Assembly: GCA_946414975.1 (NCBI GenBank)
Contig: CAMKQS010000014.1
Location: 1 to 30,107 of the forward strand
Source: an uncultured Caryophanales bacterium
Lineage (GTDB): Bacteria; Bacillota_I; Bacilli_A; RF39; UBA660
Reading direction: 5' to 3'
DNA: 30,107 nt
The notes below the pieces were generated by a model, which did not search any database, was not told where the DNA came from, and saw nothing but the letters and a program-made list of their open reading frames with translations. This document shows positions 24,167 through 30,107 of the stretch, piece after piece. The first letter of the stretch is position 1. Every line of letters starts with the position of its first letter. The position numbers and the translations under genes are program-made.

Positions 24167-24540
24167 TTATTCTTTTTAAGTTCATCACGAATTTCTTCTA
24201 ATAATTCTATTTGTGGATCTTTCTTAGCTTCTGCCTCTTTTTTAGCTTCATTCTTACGTGTTAATTTATTAATTAATTTTACAAATAAGAATATTGAAAG
24301 TGAAATTATTAAGAAGTTAACAATATTCTGAACAAAGTTACCATATGCAATTGAAGCATCACCAACAGTTGCTTTCATACCTGTAAAATCAATTCCACCT
24401 ATAATAAGTCCTACAACAGGCATAATTATATCATTTACAAGAGATGTAACAATTCCAGAAAAAGCAGTTCCCATAACAACACCTATTGCAAGATCTAAAA
24501 CGTTTCCCTTAGAAATAAATTCTTTAAATTCCTTTATCAT
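24148..24540 (-). CDS. mscL: Large-conductance mechanosensitive channel MscL
   Basis: MscL is a homopentameric channel that opens under membrane tension to release solutes during osmotic down-shock. The 130-residue protein has the amphipathic N-terminal helix ([20 protein letters not shown]), TM1 beginning with [10 protein letters not shown], the periplasmic loop, TM2 (about 72-93) and a charged cytoplasmic helical bundle (L-L-E-E-I-R-D-E-L). It overlaps the oxidoreductase stop by 4 bases (ATGA) and is coupled to it. Confidence 0.97.
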   Translation of the reverse strand: MIKEFKEFISKGNVLDLAIGVVMGTAFSGIVTSLVNDIIMPVVGLIIGGIDFTGMKATVGDASIAYGNFVQNIVNFLIISLSIFLFVKLINKLTRKNEAKKEAEAKKDPQIELLEEIRDELKKNNKKSTK

Positions 24541-25472
24541 AAACCCTCCTTTCTATTATTTACTAATTTAATTATTAGTTTATCTATAATAGGTAAATAT
24601 ATTAATTTACTTACTAACAAATTTAATTTCATCTTTCTTTTTAATCTTTTTATATTTTTATTATTTATATCAGGAATCATATTAATAATAGTTAAATTAT
24701 AATCCATAGTAAGATTAGTTAATGAATTGATTGTACCAGAAGCATCTCCTATAAAGTATACATTATCACTTTTTACTAATAAATCCCCTTTTGGTATTAA
24801 ATAAGTATTAATACTTTTAGATGTAACATTATAATTCTCTTTAATATTTTCTAACTCATTAAATAAATTGTTTTTCTTTTTATTACTAATAATTCTAATT
24901 ATATTGTTATTTCTAACACTCATAAACTCTTCATATAATTTATTTTTCTTTTTATAGAATACTTTATAATCATTATTATTCTTACTTTTAAGAATAACTG
25001 ATACTTTAAATTTTTGAATACTTCTTATTTTATTCATTCTAACTTCAGATAGAGTACCATCTGCTCCAATCAAATATTTATAACTATATTTCTTAGAATT
25101 AATAACTATCTCATCATTCTTAAAGTTATATTTATCAATATTAGCCTTATCAATTATCTTAGCTTTATTCTTCTTACAAAGTTCTATTAATCTATCTTTT
25201 AACTTCTTTACATTTAAAACATATCTTTTTGTTTTATATGCATATTTATTAATTAAGACACTATCTAATTTTTTAGCAATAAAATCATCTACATTATCAA
25301 TAATATCATCAAGTAAAGTATAACTATTATGAGTAATAATCATATAATTTAGTTTATTATTTTTTACAATATCTTTCTTATCAACAAGCATTATTTTAAT
25401 CTTTTCACTAGATAATTTATAAGCCATTAATAAACCGTATATGCCACCTCCTACAATAATATAGTCATACAT
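24537..25472 (-). CDS. FAD-dependent oxidoreductase, geranylgeranyl-reductase/FixC-like
   Basis: A 311-residue flavoprotein. The N terminus has the Rossmann dinucleotide motif G-G-G-I-Y-G (residues 8-13) and an acidic end of strand 2 (D31); G-A-D-G is at 136-139, and the FAD-binding G-D-A-S-G is at 242-246, followed by N-S-L-T-N. This order is that of the geranylgeranyl reductase/FixC/PHBH-like group. It is shorter than most (about 350-400). The C terminus is Lys/Leu-rich. Substrate unknown: a lipid or quinone is possible. The start at 25472 is preferred because GGTGA lies upstream and an extended -10 box at 25489-25497 fits. mscL overlaps it. Confidence 0.82.
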   Translation of the reverse strand: MYDYIIVGGGIYGLLMAYKLSSEKIKIMLVDKKDIVKNNKLNYMIITHNSYTLLDDIIDNVDDFIAKKLDSVLINKYAYKTKRYVLNVKKLKDRLIELCKKNKAKIIDKANIDKYNFKNDEIVINSKKYSYKYLIGADGTLSEVRMNKIRSIQKFKVSVILKSKNNNDYKVFYKKKNKLYEEFMSVRNNNIIRIISNKKKNNLFNELENIKENYNVTSKSINTYLIPKGDLLVKSDNVYFIGDASGTINSLTNLTMDYNLTIINMIPDINNKNIKRLKRKMKLNLLVSKLIYLPIIDKLIIKLVNNRKEGL

Positions 25473-25488
25473 ATCACTCACCACAAAT

Positions 25489-25497
25489 ATTGTATCA
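25489..25497 (-). promoter_or_regulatory. Extended -10 promoter of the oxidoreductase gene
   Basis: TGATACAAT on the minus strand, one base from the TGATATAAT seen at other genes. The predicted leader is about 10 bases. Confidence 0.55.
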
Positions 25498-25569
25498 TGT
25501 TTTAAATAAAAACAAAATAGCTATAAAACTATTTTTCTTTAACTAACAACATAATGATTATTAATTACT

Positions 25570-25676
25570 TTAATAATAAGTTCCCTTTAACTCAATATCA
25601 ATTTTACCAGCAATTGCAACGATTAACCTTCAAATTTTTCATATAATGCATTATTAATATGATTACTAATAGTTTT
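25570..25676 (-). pseudogene. Probable remnant of spo0A (3' end, frameshifted)
   Basis: Two protein-like fragments in different minus-strand frames. The downstream one (25629-25570) reads L-I-V-A-I-A-G-K-I-D-I-E-L-K-G-T, then Y-Y and stop. It aligns without gaps to the remembered B. subtilis Spo0A C terminus F-I-A-M-V-A-D-K-L-R-L-E-H-K-A-S: 5 identities (I, A, K, E, K) and mostly conservative changes. The upstream one (25676-25623, T-I-S-N-H-I-N-N-A-L-Y-E-K-F) could correspond to the T-x-S-R-V-E-R-A-I-R-H-A-I helix. About 35 codons between them and nearly all of the N-terminal part are missing. spo0A directly follows spoIVB in most endospore formers, which is the best support. Chance similarity in a 107-base stretch remains possible. 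Confidence 0.4.
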
Positions 25677-25681
25677 GAAAA

Positions 25682-25707
25682 AATAAAAAAGAGTGCAATT
25701 GCACCCT
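25682..25707 (-). terminator. Terminator of spoIVB
   Basis: On the minus strand, GGGTGC-AATT-GCACTC (one G-T pair) followed by TTTTTTATTTTTT, immediately after the spoIVB stop. Its presence cuts the remnant downstream off from spoIVB transcription. Confidence 0.85.
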
Positions 25708-26689
25708 ATTTTTCACCTTCTTCTAACATATTAGTAATGAGGATCCCATAACCTTTAAGAGGATTATCTATAACAACGTGAGTTACAGCACCCACAATAT
25801 TATTACCTTGAATAATTGGACTACCACTCATTCCCTGTATTATACCATTAGTCTTATTTAAAAGATCTTTATCTGTTATTTCAAAAATTATATTTTTTAC
25901 TTCCTCACTATTATTAGTAACACTAATTATATTAATATCAAACTCATCAACAATATCCTTATTTAAAACTGTTTTTATTTTTGCGTTTCCTAACTTTACA
26001 TCATCATAACTTGCAACTTTATATAATTTATCTTTATTAATATCAGATGTATAATTTCCAAATATTCCTTTAATTGTATTTTTATTTACATTTCCATCTG
26101 TTTTATCATAATTAAAAGTTGCATTTTTTTCACCTGGACTACCTAATGTTGATTTAATAATTCCAACTACTTCTGATGGATATATATATCCATCCTGTAT
26201 TTTTACTATTTTGTTTGTATTACTATCCGCAATTTCATGCCCTAATGCACCAAAAATTTTAGTATTTGGATCTACATAAGTAAGAGTACCAATTCCGGTT
26301 ATACAATCTTTTACATAAAGTCCTGTTTTTACTAAATTATTATTTCTAACTAGTTTTAAAGAAGTATTTTTCTTCTCGTTATTTCTTTTAAATGTTATAT
26401 TTACACTATTACTAGTAGAGTTATTAAATATATTTATCATATCATCAATATCTTTTACTCTAGTATTATTGATGCTTTCTATAACATCTCCTACTTTTAA
26501 ACCTGCATCTTGTGCTAAATCTTGATTATCTACTTTATATGTACCAACAATAATTATTCCATCGCTTTTTATTTTAATTCCAACATTTTCACCACTAGCA
26601 ACAATATAATCTGAATAAGCATTAATACTTATTGGTATAATAAGAAGAAGTGAAAAAAGAAAGATATAGATTCTATCCTTTAATGTCAT
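25706..26689 (-). CDS. spoIVB: SpoIVB signalling protease (PDZ + S55 peptidase)
   Basis: SpoIVB is made in the forespore, crosses to the intermembrane space and cleaves SpoIVFA to trigger SigK activation in the mother cell. The 327-residue protein has an N-terminal hydrophobic signal/anchor (about 7-24), a PDZ domain (about 40-115, A-G-L-K-V-G-D-V-I) and the S55 domain with H151 in G-A-L-G-H-E-I, S288 in Q-G-M-S-G-S-P-I and the closing G-A-V-T-H-V plus G-Y-G-I-L-I segment. It is about 100 residues shorter than B. subtilis SpoIVB (about 425), mostly between the signal and PDZ regions. AAGGAGG precedes the ATG. recN is not adjacent. Confidence 0.93.
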   Translation of the reverse strand: MTLKDRIYIFLFSLLLIIPISINAYSDYIVASGENVGIKIKSDGIIIVGTYKVDNQDLAQDAGLKVGDVIESINNTRVKDIDDMINIFNNSTSNSVNITFKRNNEKKNTSLKLVRNNNLVKTGLYVKDCITGIGTLTYVDPNTKIFGALGHEIADSNTNKIVKIQDGYIYPSEVVGIIKSTLGSPGEKNATFNYDKTDGNVNKNTIKGIFGNYTSDINKDKLYKVASYDDVKLGNAKIKTVLNKDIVDEFDINIISVTNNSEEVKNIIFEITDKDLLNKTNGIIQGMSGSPIIQGNNIVGAVTHVVIDNPLKGYGILITNMLEEGEK

Positions 26690-26761
26690 ATTAATCCTCC
26701 TTAACAGACTACATTACTATTATTATCTTTAAATTTTTTTTTATTTAAAAAACAATAATTT

Positions 26762-26811
26762 TCAAAAAAATGGTTAAAATAAAAATAATGATTAATAATA
26801 TCTTAACCATT
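26762..26811 (-). terminator. Terminator of the Nudix gene
   Basis: A perfect 9-bp stem AATGGTTAA (26769-26777) with TTAACCATT (26803-26811) and a long A/T loop, followed on the minus strand by TTTTTTGAAAA. Confidence 0.65.
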
Positions 26812-26838
26812 ATTTAATATATTATTTAAGAATTTTAA

Positions 26839-27309
26839 TTATAATTCTATTCTTTCTATATAATGATTTATATGCTTTTTATCTGTACAGATATCACCTA
26901 TTAGTGATTTTGGTAGTATTTTATAATTATTTATCTCATCAATATTTACCCAATAAAATGATTGATTATCATGATCCATACACTCTACCTTATCGCTGTT
27001 TATAACACCGTTATATATGCCTTTATATACAAAACAGTATTGAGTAGTAATTATATTATTATGTTTTAAAAAATTCTCTTGGATGGAACAAAGTTCAAAA
27101 TCTATATCATAATTTAATTCTTCTATTATCTCTCTTTTAATAGCTGACTTACTATCTTCATTAAATTCTACTCTACCACCTGGTAAAAGATAGTAATCTC
27201 TACCATCTTCCACTTTAAATAATAATAGCTTAGTTTTATCATAATTATATATAATTGCAGAAGTTCTTGCACTAAATCTATTATTTCCTTTTTCAAATTC
27301 AATATTCAT
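26839..27309 (-). CDS. Nudix hydrolase
   Basis: A 156-residue protein with the Nudix box G-x5-E-x7-R-E-I-I-E-E at residues 45-64 (G45, E51, R59, E60, E63, E64); the Gly that usually follows the E-E-x is Asn here. The box binds the metal used to cleave nucleoside diphosphate-X substrates. No feature shows the substrate: candidates are damaged nucleotides, ADP-ribose or RNA caps. AAGGAG lies 5 bases before the ATG at 27309. It is in line with the HIT gene and probably shares its transcript, since no terminator separates them. Confidence 0.88.
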   Translation of the reverse strand: MNIEFEKGNNRFSARTSAIIYNYDKTKLLLFKVEDGRDYYLLPGGRVEFNEDSKSAIKREIIEELNYDIDFELCSIQENFLKHNNIITTQYCFVYKGIYNGVINSDKVECMDHDNQSFYWVNIDEINNYKILPKSLIGDICTDKKHINHYIERIEL

Positions 27310-27337
27310 ATATTCTCCTTACTATTTATAAAACTTA

Positions 27338-27769
27338 TTATATTTTAAATTCTTCTTTCATCATTTCAAATATTTTTAATCTCTCTTCCTTAGTAAATAT
27401 ATCCTTTTGTCTTCTAAATTTACTATTTGCCCATTTCCAAAAATTATATCCAAAGTGCCTATCTTTGTATTTTTTATTTAATATAAATCTTTCTCCATCA
27501 TATCTAGGAACAAAATGAAAATGAACGTGTGGAATTTCTAAGTCCCTATAAGCATTATTCATTAAACATGCAAAGTTAAACATTGTTGCGTCAAAAATTT
27601 TCTTAATAACTCTCTCTAACTCTTTTTCTAGTTTTCCAATTTCAATCCATTCTTCACTAGTTAGTTCACTTAAATTTTCTTTCTTACTACTTATAATACA
27701 ATATCCAGGAAATTCTTGACACCATGATCCAAAAACAACTTCAAAGTTTTCACTACTATATAAGTTCAA
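27338..27769 (-). CDS. HIT-family nucleotide-binding protein
   Basis: A 143-residue protein with the histidine triad H-V-H-F-H at residues 81-85 (H81, H83, H85), the HxHxH core of the HIT family. Members hydrolyse or transfer nucleotides such as diadenosine polyphosphates or AMP conjugates. The 40 residues after the triad (R-Y-D-G-E-R-F-I-L-N-K-K) are longer than in the smallest Hint proteins. The start is TTG at 27769: no ATG is near, AAGGAAG lies about 7 bases before, and an extended -10 box (27798-27806) fits. This is one of two TTG starts in the window. Confidence 0.85.
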   Translation of the reverse strand: MNLYSSENFEVVFGSWCQEFPGYCIISSKKENLSELTSEEWIEIGKLEKELERVIKKIFDATMFNFACLMNNAYRDLEIPHVHFHFVPRYDGERFILNKKYKDRHFGYNFWKWANSKFRRQKDIFTKEERLKIFEMMKEEFKI

Positions 27770-27797
27770 ACTATCACTTCCTTATTTTTCTAGTTTT

Positions 27798-27806
27798 ATT
27801 ATATCA
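27798..27806 (-). promoter_or_regulatory. Extended -10 promoter of the HIT gene
   Basis: TGATATAAT on the minus strand; the predicted leader is about 21 bases and includes AAGGAAG. Confidence 0.6.
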
Positions 27807-27850
27807 TGATATTTAATATTTTTTATATAACATTTATATATTCCTTTTAA

Positions 27851-27888
27851 TACTAAATAAAAATAGTTAAAATATATTAACTATTTTT
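27851..27888 (-). terminator. Terminator of hisS
   Basis: A perfect 12-bp A/T-rich stem AAAAATAGTTAA (27859-27870) with its complement at 27877-27888, loop AATATA, then TTTAGTA on the minus strand. The hisS stop codon is in the stem. Confidence 0.75.
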
Positions 27889-29166
27889 AATAACATCAAC
27901 TATTTCATCACAACTTAATAATTCTTGATTACCAGTTTCCATATTTTTTAATGAATATTTTTTTTGTGCTACCTCATCTTCTCCAACAACTATAACATAT
28001 TTTATGTTTTCTTTATTAGCAAATTCAAAACTTTTTTTAATTTTTCTTTTATTCATTTCTAGTACTGCTTTAATACTATTTTCTCTTAATTTAGTAGTTA
28101 ATTTTAATGCTTCAATATCTTGATTCATTGGAATAACTAAACAATCAATTAAACTACTCTTGCTTATTTCTTCTTTAAGAATAGCATATATTGGTTCTAA
28201 TCCAAAAGATAATCCACAAGCAGGATACTTTTCTCCATTATCAATAAAGTCAGTAATAATTTTATCGTATCTACCGCCACCGCCTAGGCTGCTAGTAATT
28301 CTAAGCTTTTTATCAAAAAATTCAAATACAATTCCTGTATAAATACTAAGTCCTCTAGCTAATGTTGGAGAAAATAATGTACAATCACTAAGATTAAACT
28401 CCTTAATTAAACTATTAATCTCATTTATTTCACTTAATCCTTCACGAATAAGAGATATATCAGTATTTTCAAACTTAGAATTATATTCATCAAGCGTTAA
28501 TTTAAAAATATCTAATATTTCTATTGCTTTATCATTACTTATATTATTTTTTTCAAATTCTGCAATTAGTTCTCTATTACTAACCTTTTCCATATGATCT
28601 ATTATAGATATTACTTTATCAATAGAATTATCATCAATATTACAATACTTTATTAAACCGCTCATTAATTTTCTATTATTCCATTTTATTAAAATATCTA
28701 TATTAAGCTTATCAAATGCTTTTTTAACCATTATTAATTGTTCTATTTCTATCATTCTAGAATCTATTCCAACAACATCTACATCACACTGATAAAATTC
28801 TCTCATACGTCCTAATTTAACAGGACCATTTCTAAATACCTTCCCTATTTCATAACGTTTAAAAGGCATTCTTAAATCTTTATTAAGTGCGATTACTTTA
28901 CAAAAAGGAATAGTAAGATCATATCTAAGTCCTAATTTACGCTCTGCTTGATCTGTTAATTTATATGTTTCATTAAGTATTTCTGCATCATCTTCATATT
29001 TATAACTTAAAAGATCATATTTATTTAAAATAGGTGTTTTTATTGGCATATATCCATATGTTTCAAATATTTGTTTTAAATTATTAGTAATTTTATCTCT
29101 TAATACCTGTTCTTCTGGCAAATAATCTGTTGTTCCTTTTAAATTTTGAATTTTTAAATCTTTCAT
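27877..29166 (-). CDS. hisS: Histidyl-tRNA synthetase
   Basis: HisRS charges tRNA-His. The 429-residue protein is a class II synthetase: the start K-G-T-T-D-Y-L-P-E-E, motif 2 (R-Y-E-I-G-K-V-F-R-N-G-P), the histidine-binding segment G-L-S-I-Y-T-G, motif 3 (C-G-L-S-F-G-L-E-P-I-Y), and a C-terminal anticodon domain. A G-G-G-G-R-Y-D loop is present as expected. The start at 29166 is preferred because AGAGGTGA lies upstream; GTG at 29178 is part of that site. The space upstream is too short for a T-box leader. aspS, the common partner, is not downstream; a HIT gene is. Confidence 0.97.
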   Translation of the reverse strand: MKDLKIQNLKGTTDYLPEEQVLRDKITNNLKQIFETYGYMPIKTPILNKYDLLSYKYEDDAEILNETYKLTDQAERKLGLRYDLTIPFCKVIALNKDLRMPFKRYEIGKVFRNGPVKLGRMREFYQCDVDVVGIDSRMIEIEQLIMVKKAFDKLNIDILIKWNNRKLMSGLIKYCNIDDNSIDKVISIIDHMEKVSNRELIAEFEKNNISNDKAIEILDIFKLTLDEYNSKFENTDISLIREGLSEINEINSLIKEFNLSDCTLFSPTLARGLSIYTGIVFEFFDKKLRITSSLGGGGRYDKIITDFIDNGEKYPACGLSFGLEPIYAILKEEISKSSLIDCLVIPMNQDIEALKLTTKLRENSIKAVLEMNKRKIKKSFEFANKENIKYVIVVGEDEVAQKKYSLKNMETGNQELLSCDEIVDVIKNS

Positions 29167-29187
29167 AGTGAACTTCACCTCTTAAGA

Positions 29188-29196
29188 ATTATATCA
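29188..29196 (-). promoter_or_regulatory. Extended -10 promoter of hisS
   Basis: TGATATAAT on the minus strand. The predicted leader is about 15 bases and begins next to AGGTGA (29175-29180). Confidence 0.6.
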
Positions 29197-29204
29197 TAAT
29201 TTAT

Positions 29205-29234
29205 GTATAAAAAAAAGAACTTTAATGTTCTTTT
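29205..29234 (-). terminator. Terminator of the RNase J family gene
   Basis: A perfect 8-bp stem AAAAGAAC (29213-29220) with GTTCTTTT (29227-29234), loop TTTAAT, followed on the minus strand by TTTTTATAC. Confidence 0.78.
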
Positions 29235-30107
29235 ATACTTCTTGCATTACAACAATAATCATTGGTTTACATTCTGTTTCACGATAAAAAAATTTTCCTA
29301 AACTATCACGAATTCCAATTTTTACTTTATTATAATCTATATAATGTCCTTTTACATTATCTTGTAATATTTTTAAAGAAATATTCTCTGCTTCTTTAAT
29401 AAGATCAATATTTTCTTTTACGTAAACAAAACCCTTAGTAACTATAAGTGGGTTAGCCAAAATTTTCTTAGTTTGCTTATCAATAGTAGATGTAACAATA
29501 ACTATTCCATTATCAACAAGTAATTCTCTATCTTTTAAAACTAAATCTCCAATATCACTATTATCTTTACCATCGATAAATATATCATCAACTTTTACAG
29601 TAGTATTACTATCTACTAAATTCCCATCTTTAAAAGTAACTACTTGTCCATTTAATTTTAATAGAATATTTGACGAATCATAACCTATTATTTTAGCAGC
29701 ATTTGCAGCTTCCACTTGATTCCTATACTCTCCATTAACCGGCATGAAATATTTTGGTTGCATTAAATTTATCATCATTAATATATCTTCTCTTGATGCA
29801 TGTGGAGATAAAAACTTCTTCGATAGAATAACAAGTTTTGATCCTATTTTTGCAATATCATCAAATATTTTAGTTGATGTAAGTTCAATACCCTCATATA
29901 TAGGAGATGCAATAACAACTGTATCTTCTTCGTTTAAAGTTATAAATTTATCTGATTTTCTAATAATTCTTTTTAACGATGAATATGGTTTTTCTTTTTC
30001 GTTTGATATAATAACTACAATACCATCATCATTAACGTGATGAATGTTTTTAATACGTTTTTTATCAAATTTAATAAATCCCATATCAATTGATTTTAAT
30101 ATAATTT
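29233..30107 (-). CDS. RNase J family protein (C-terminal part; 5' end beyond the window)
   Basis: RNase J enzymes are metallo-beta-lactamase fold 5'-3' exonucleases and endonucleases in RNA decay. About 290 residues are present; the frame is open to the window edge, so the ATG at 30084 is internal. Conserved parts are M-I-N-L-M-Q-P-K-Y-F-M-P-V-N-G-E-Y-R, D-G-K-D-N-S-D-I-G-D-L-V-L-x-D-R and T-K-G-F-V-Y-V-K-E. Where RNase J1 has S-T-G-S-Q-G-E-P, this has I-S-N-E-K-E-K-P, and the metal-ligand His of H-G-E-Y-R is Asn. These changes suggest an RNase J2-like partner with reduced activity. The N-terminal metal site (HxHxDH) lies outside the window. Confidence 0.85.
   Translation of the reverse strand, partial: IILKSIDMGFIKFDKKRIKNIHHVNDDGIVVIISNEKEKPYSSLKRIIRKSDKFITLNEEDTVVIASPIYEGIELTSTKIFDDIAKIGSKLVILSKKFLSPHASREDILMMINLMQPKYFMPVNGEYRNQVEAANAAKIIGYDSSNILLKLNGQVVTFKDGNLVDSNTTVKVDDIFIDGKDNSDIGDLVLKDRELLVDNGIVIVTSTIDKQTKKILANPLIVTKGFVYVKENIDLIKEAENISLKILQDNVKGHYIDYNKVKIGIRDSLGKFFYRETECKPMIIVVMQEV

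Noticed and set aside
29179..29232. T-box or other leader upstream of hisS
   Set aside because: Only 66 bases separate hisS from the RNase J gene end, and these hold that gene's terminator and a -10 box; there is no room for a T-box.
1..30107. Mycoplasma genetic code (TGA as Trp) suggested by the short SMC and extreme A/T content
   Set aside because: TGA ends murG, smc and the oxidoreductase, all within ATGA overlaps, and Trp is written TGG in conserved proteins.

Overview
The window is a gene-dense, very AT-rich stretch of bacterial chromosome with an ordinary low-GC Gram-positive (Bacillota) gene set: mutL, murG, murB, ftsQ/divIB, ftsA, ftsZ, sporulation sigma factor sigG, smc, holA, rarA, xerD, mnmA, spoIIM, mscL, spoIVB, hisS and an RNase J family gene. 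TGA is used as a stop (murG, smc and others) and Trp is TGG, so the genetic code is the standard one and not the Mycoplasma code. The SMC protein is short (981 residues, about the size of Mollicutes SMC) while several endospore genes are present. I infer an uncultured, AT-rich Bacilli relative on the Erysipelotrichales/RF39/Mollicutes side, with sporulation genes kept at least in part. The exact taxon cannot be fixed from this window.

Layout. 1-7010 (+): mutL (5' end cut off), then murG-murB-ftsQ and ftsA-ftsZ, a shortened form of the division and cell-wall cluster. 7021-9750: a methyltransferase on the minus strand, then an unknown gene, sigG, a probable small structured RNA with its own promoter and terminator, and a YlmC/YmxH-type sporulation protein. 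9799-15414 (+): a GT4 glycosyltransferase, an unknown protein, smc and holA. 15425-17582: rarA and an orphan HExxH protein, transcribed divergently from promoters that share one -35 box. 17628-18780 (+): xerD and a TSCPD-domain gene. 18799-23962 (-): a 30-residue Asn-rich peptide, an acyltransferase, a 369-base gene-poor stretch, an XRE-type regulator, an unknown gene, mnmA and spoIIM. 24049-24138 (+): a 29-residue single-span membrane peptide. 24148-30107 (-): mscL, an FAD oxidoreductase, a probable degraded spo0A remnant, spoIVB, a Nudix hydrolase, a HIT protein, hisS and an RNase J paralog whose 5' end lies beyond the window.

The genes serve peptidoglycan precursor synthesis and Z-ring assembly (murG/murB/ftsQ/ftsA/ftsZ), chromosome maintenance (mutL, smc, holA, rarA, xerD), translation (mnmA, hisS), RNA decay (RNase J) and sporulation (sigG, ylmC, spoIIM, spoIVB). 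Two things suggest that the sporulation programme has been rearranged or is decaying: spoIIGA-sigE is absent from its usual place between ftsZ and sigG, and only a frameshifted scrap resembling the Spo0A C terminus lies where spo0A usually follows spoIVB. Promoters look unusually uniform. A TGATATAAT-type extended -10 box, or a full -35/-10 pair, often sits so close to the gene that the RNA would begin at or just before the ribosome binding site. No CRISPR array, insertion sequence, prophage, tRNA or rRNA gene was seen, and I found no clear multi-gene novel system.
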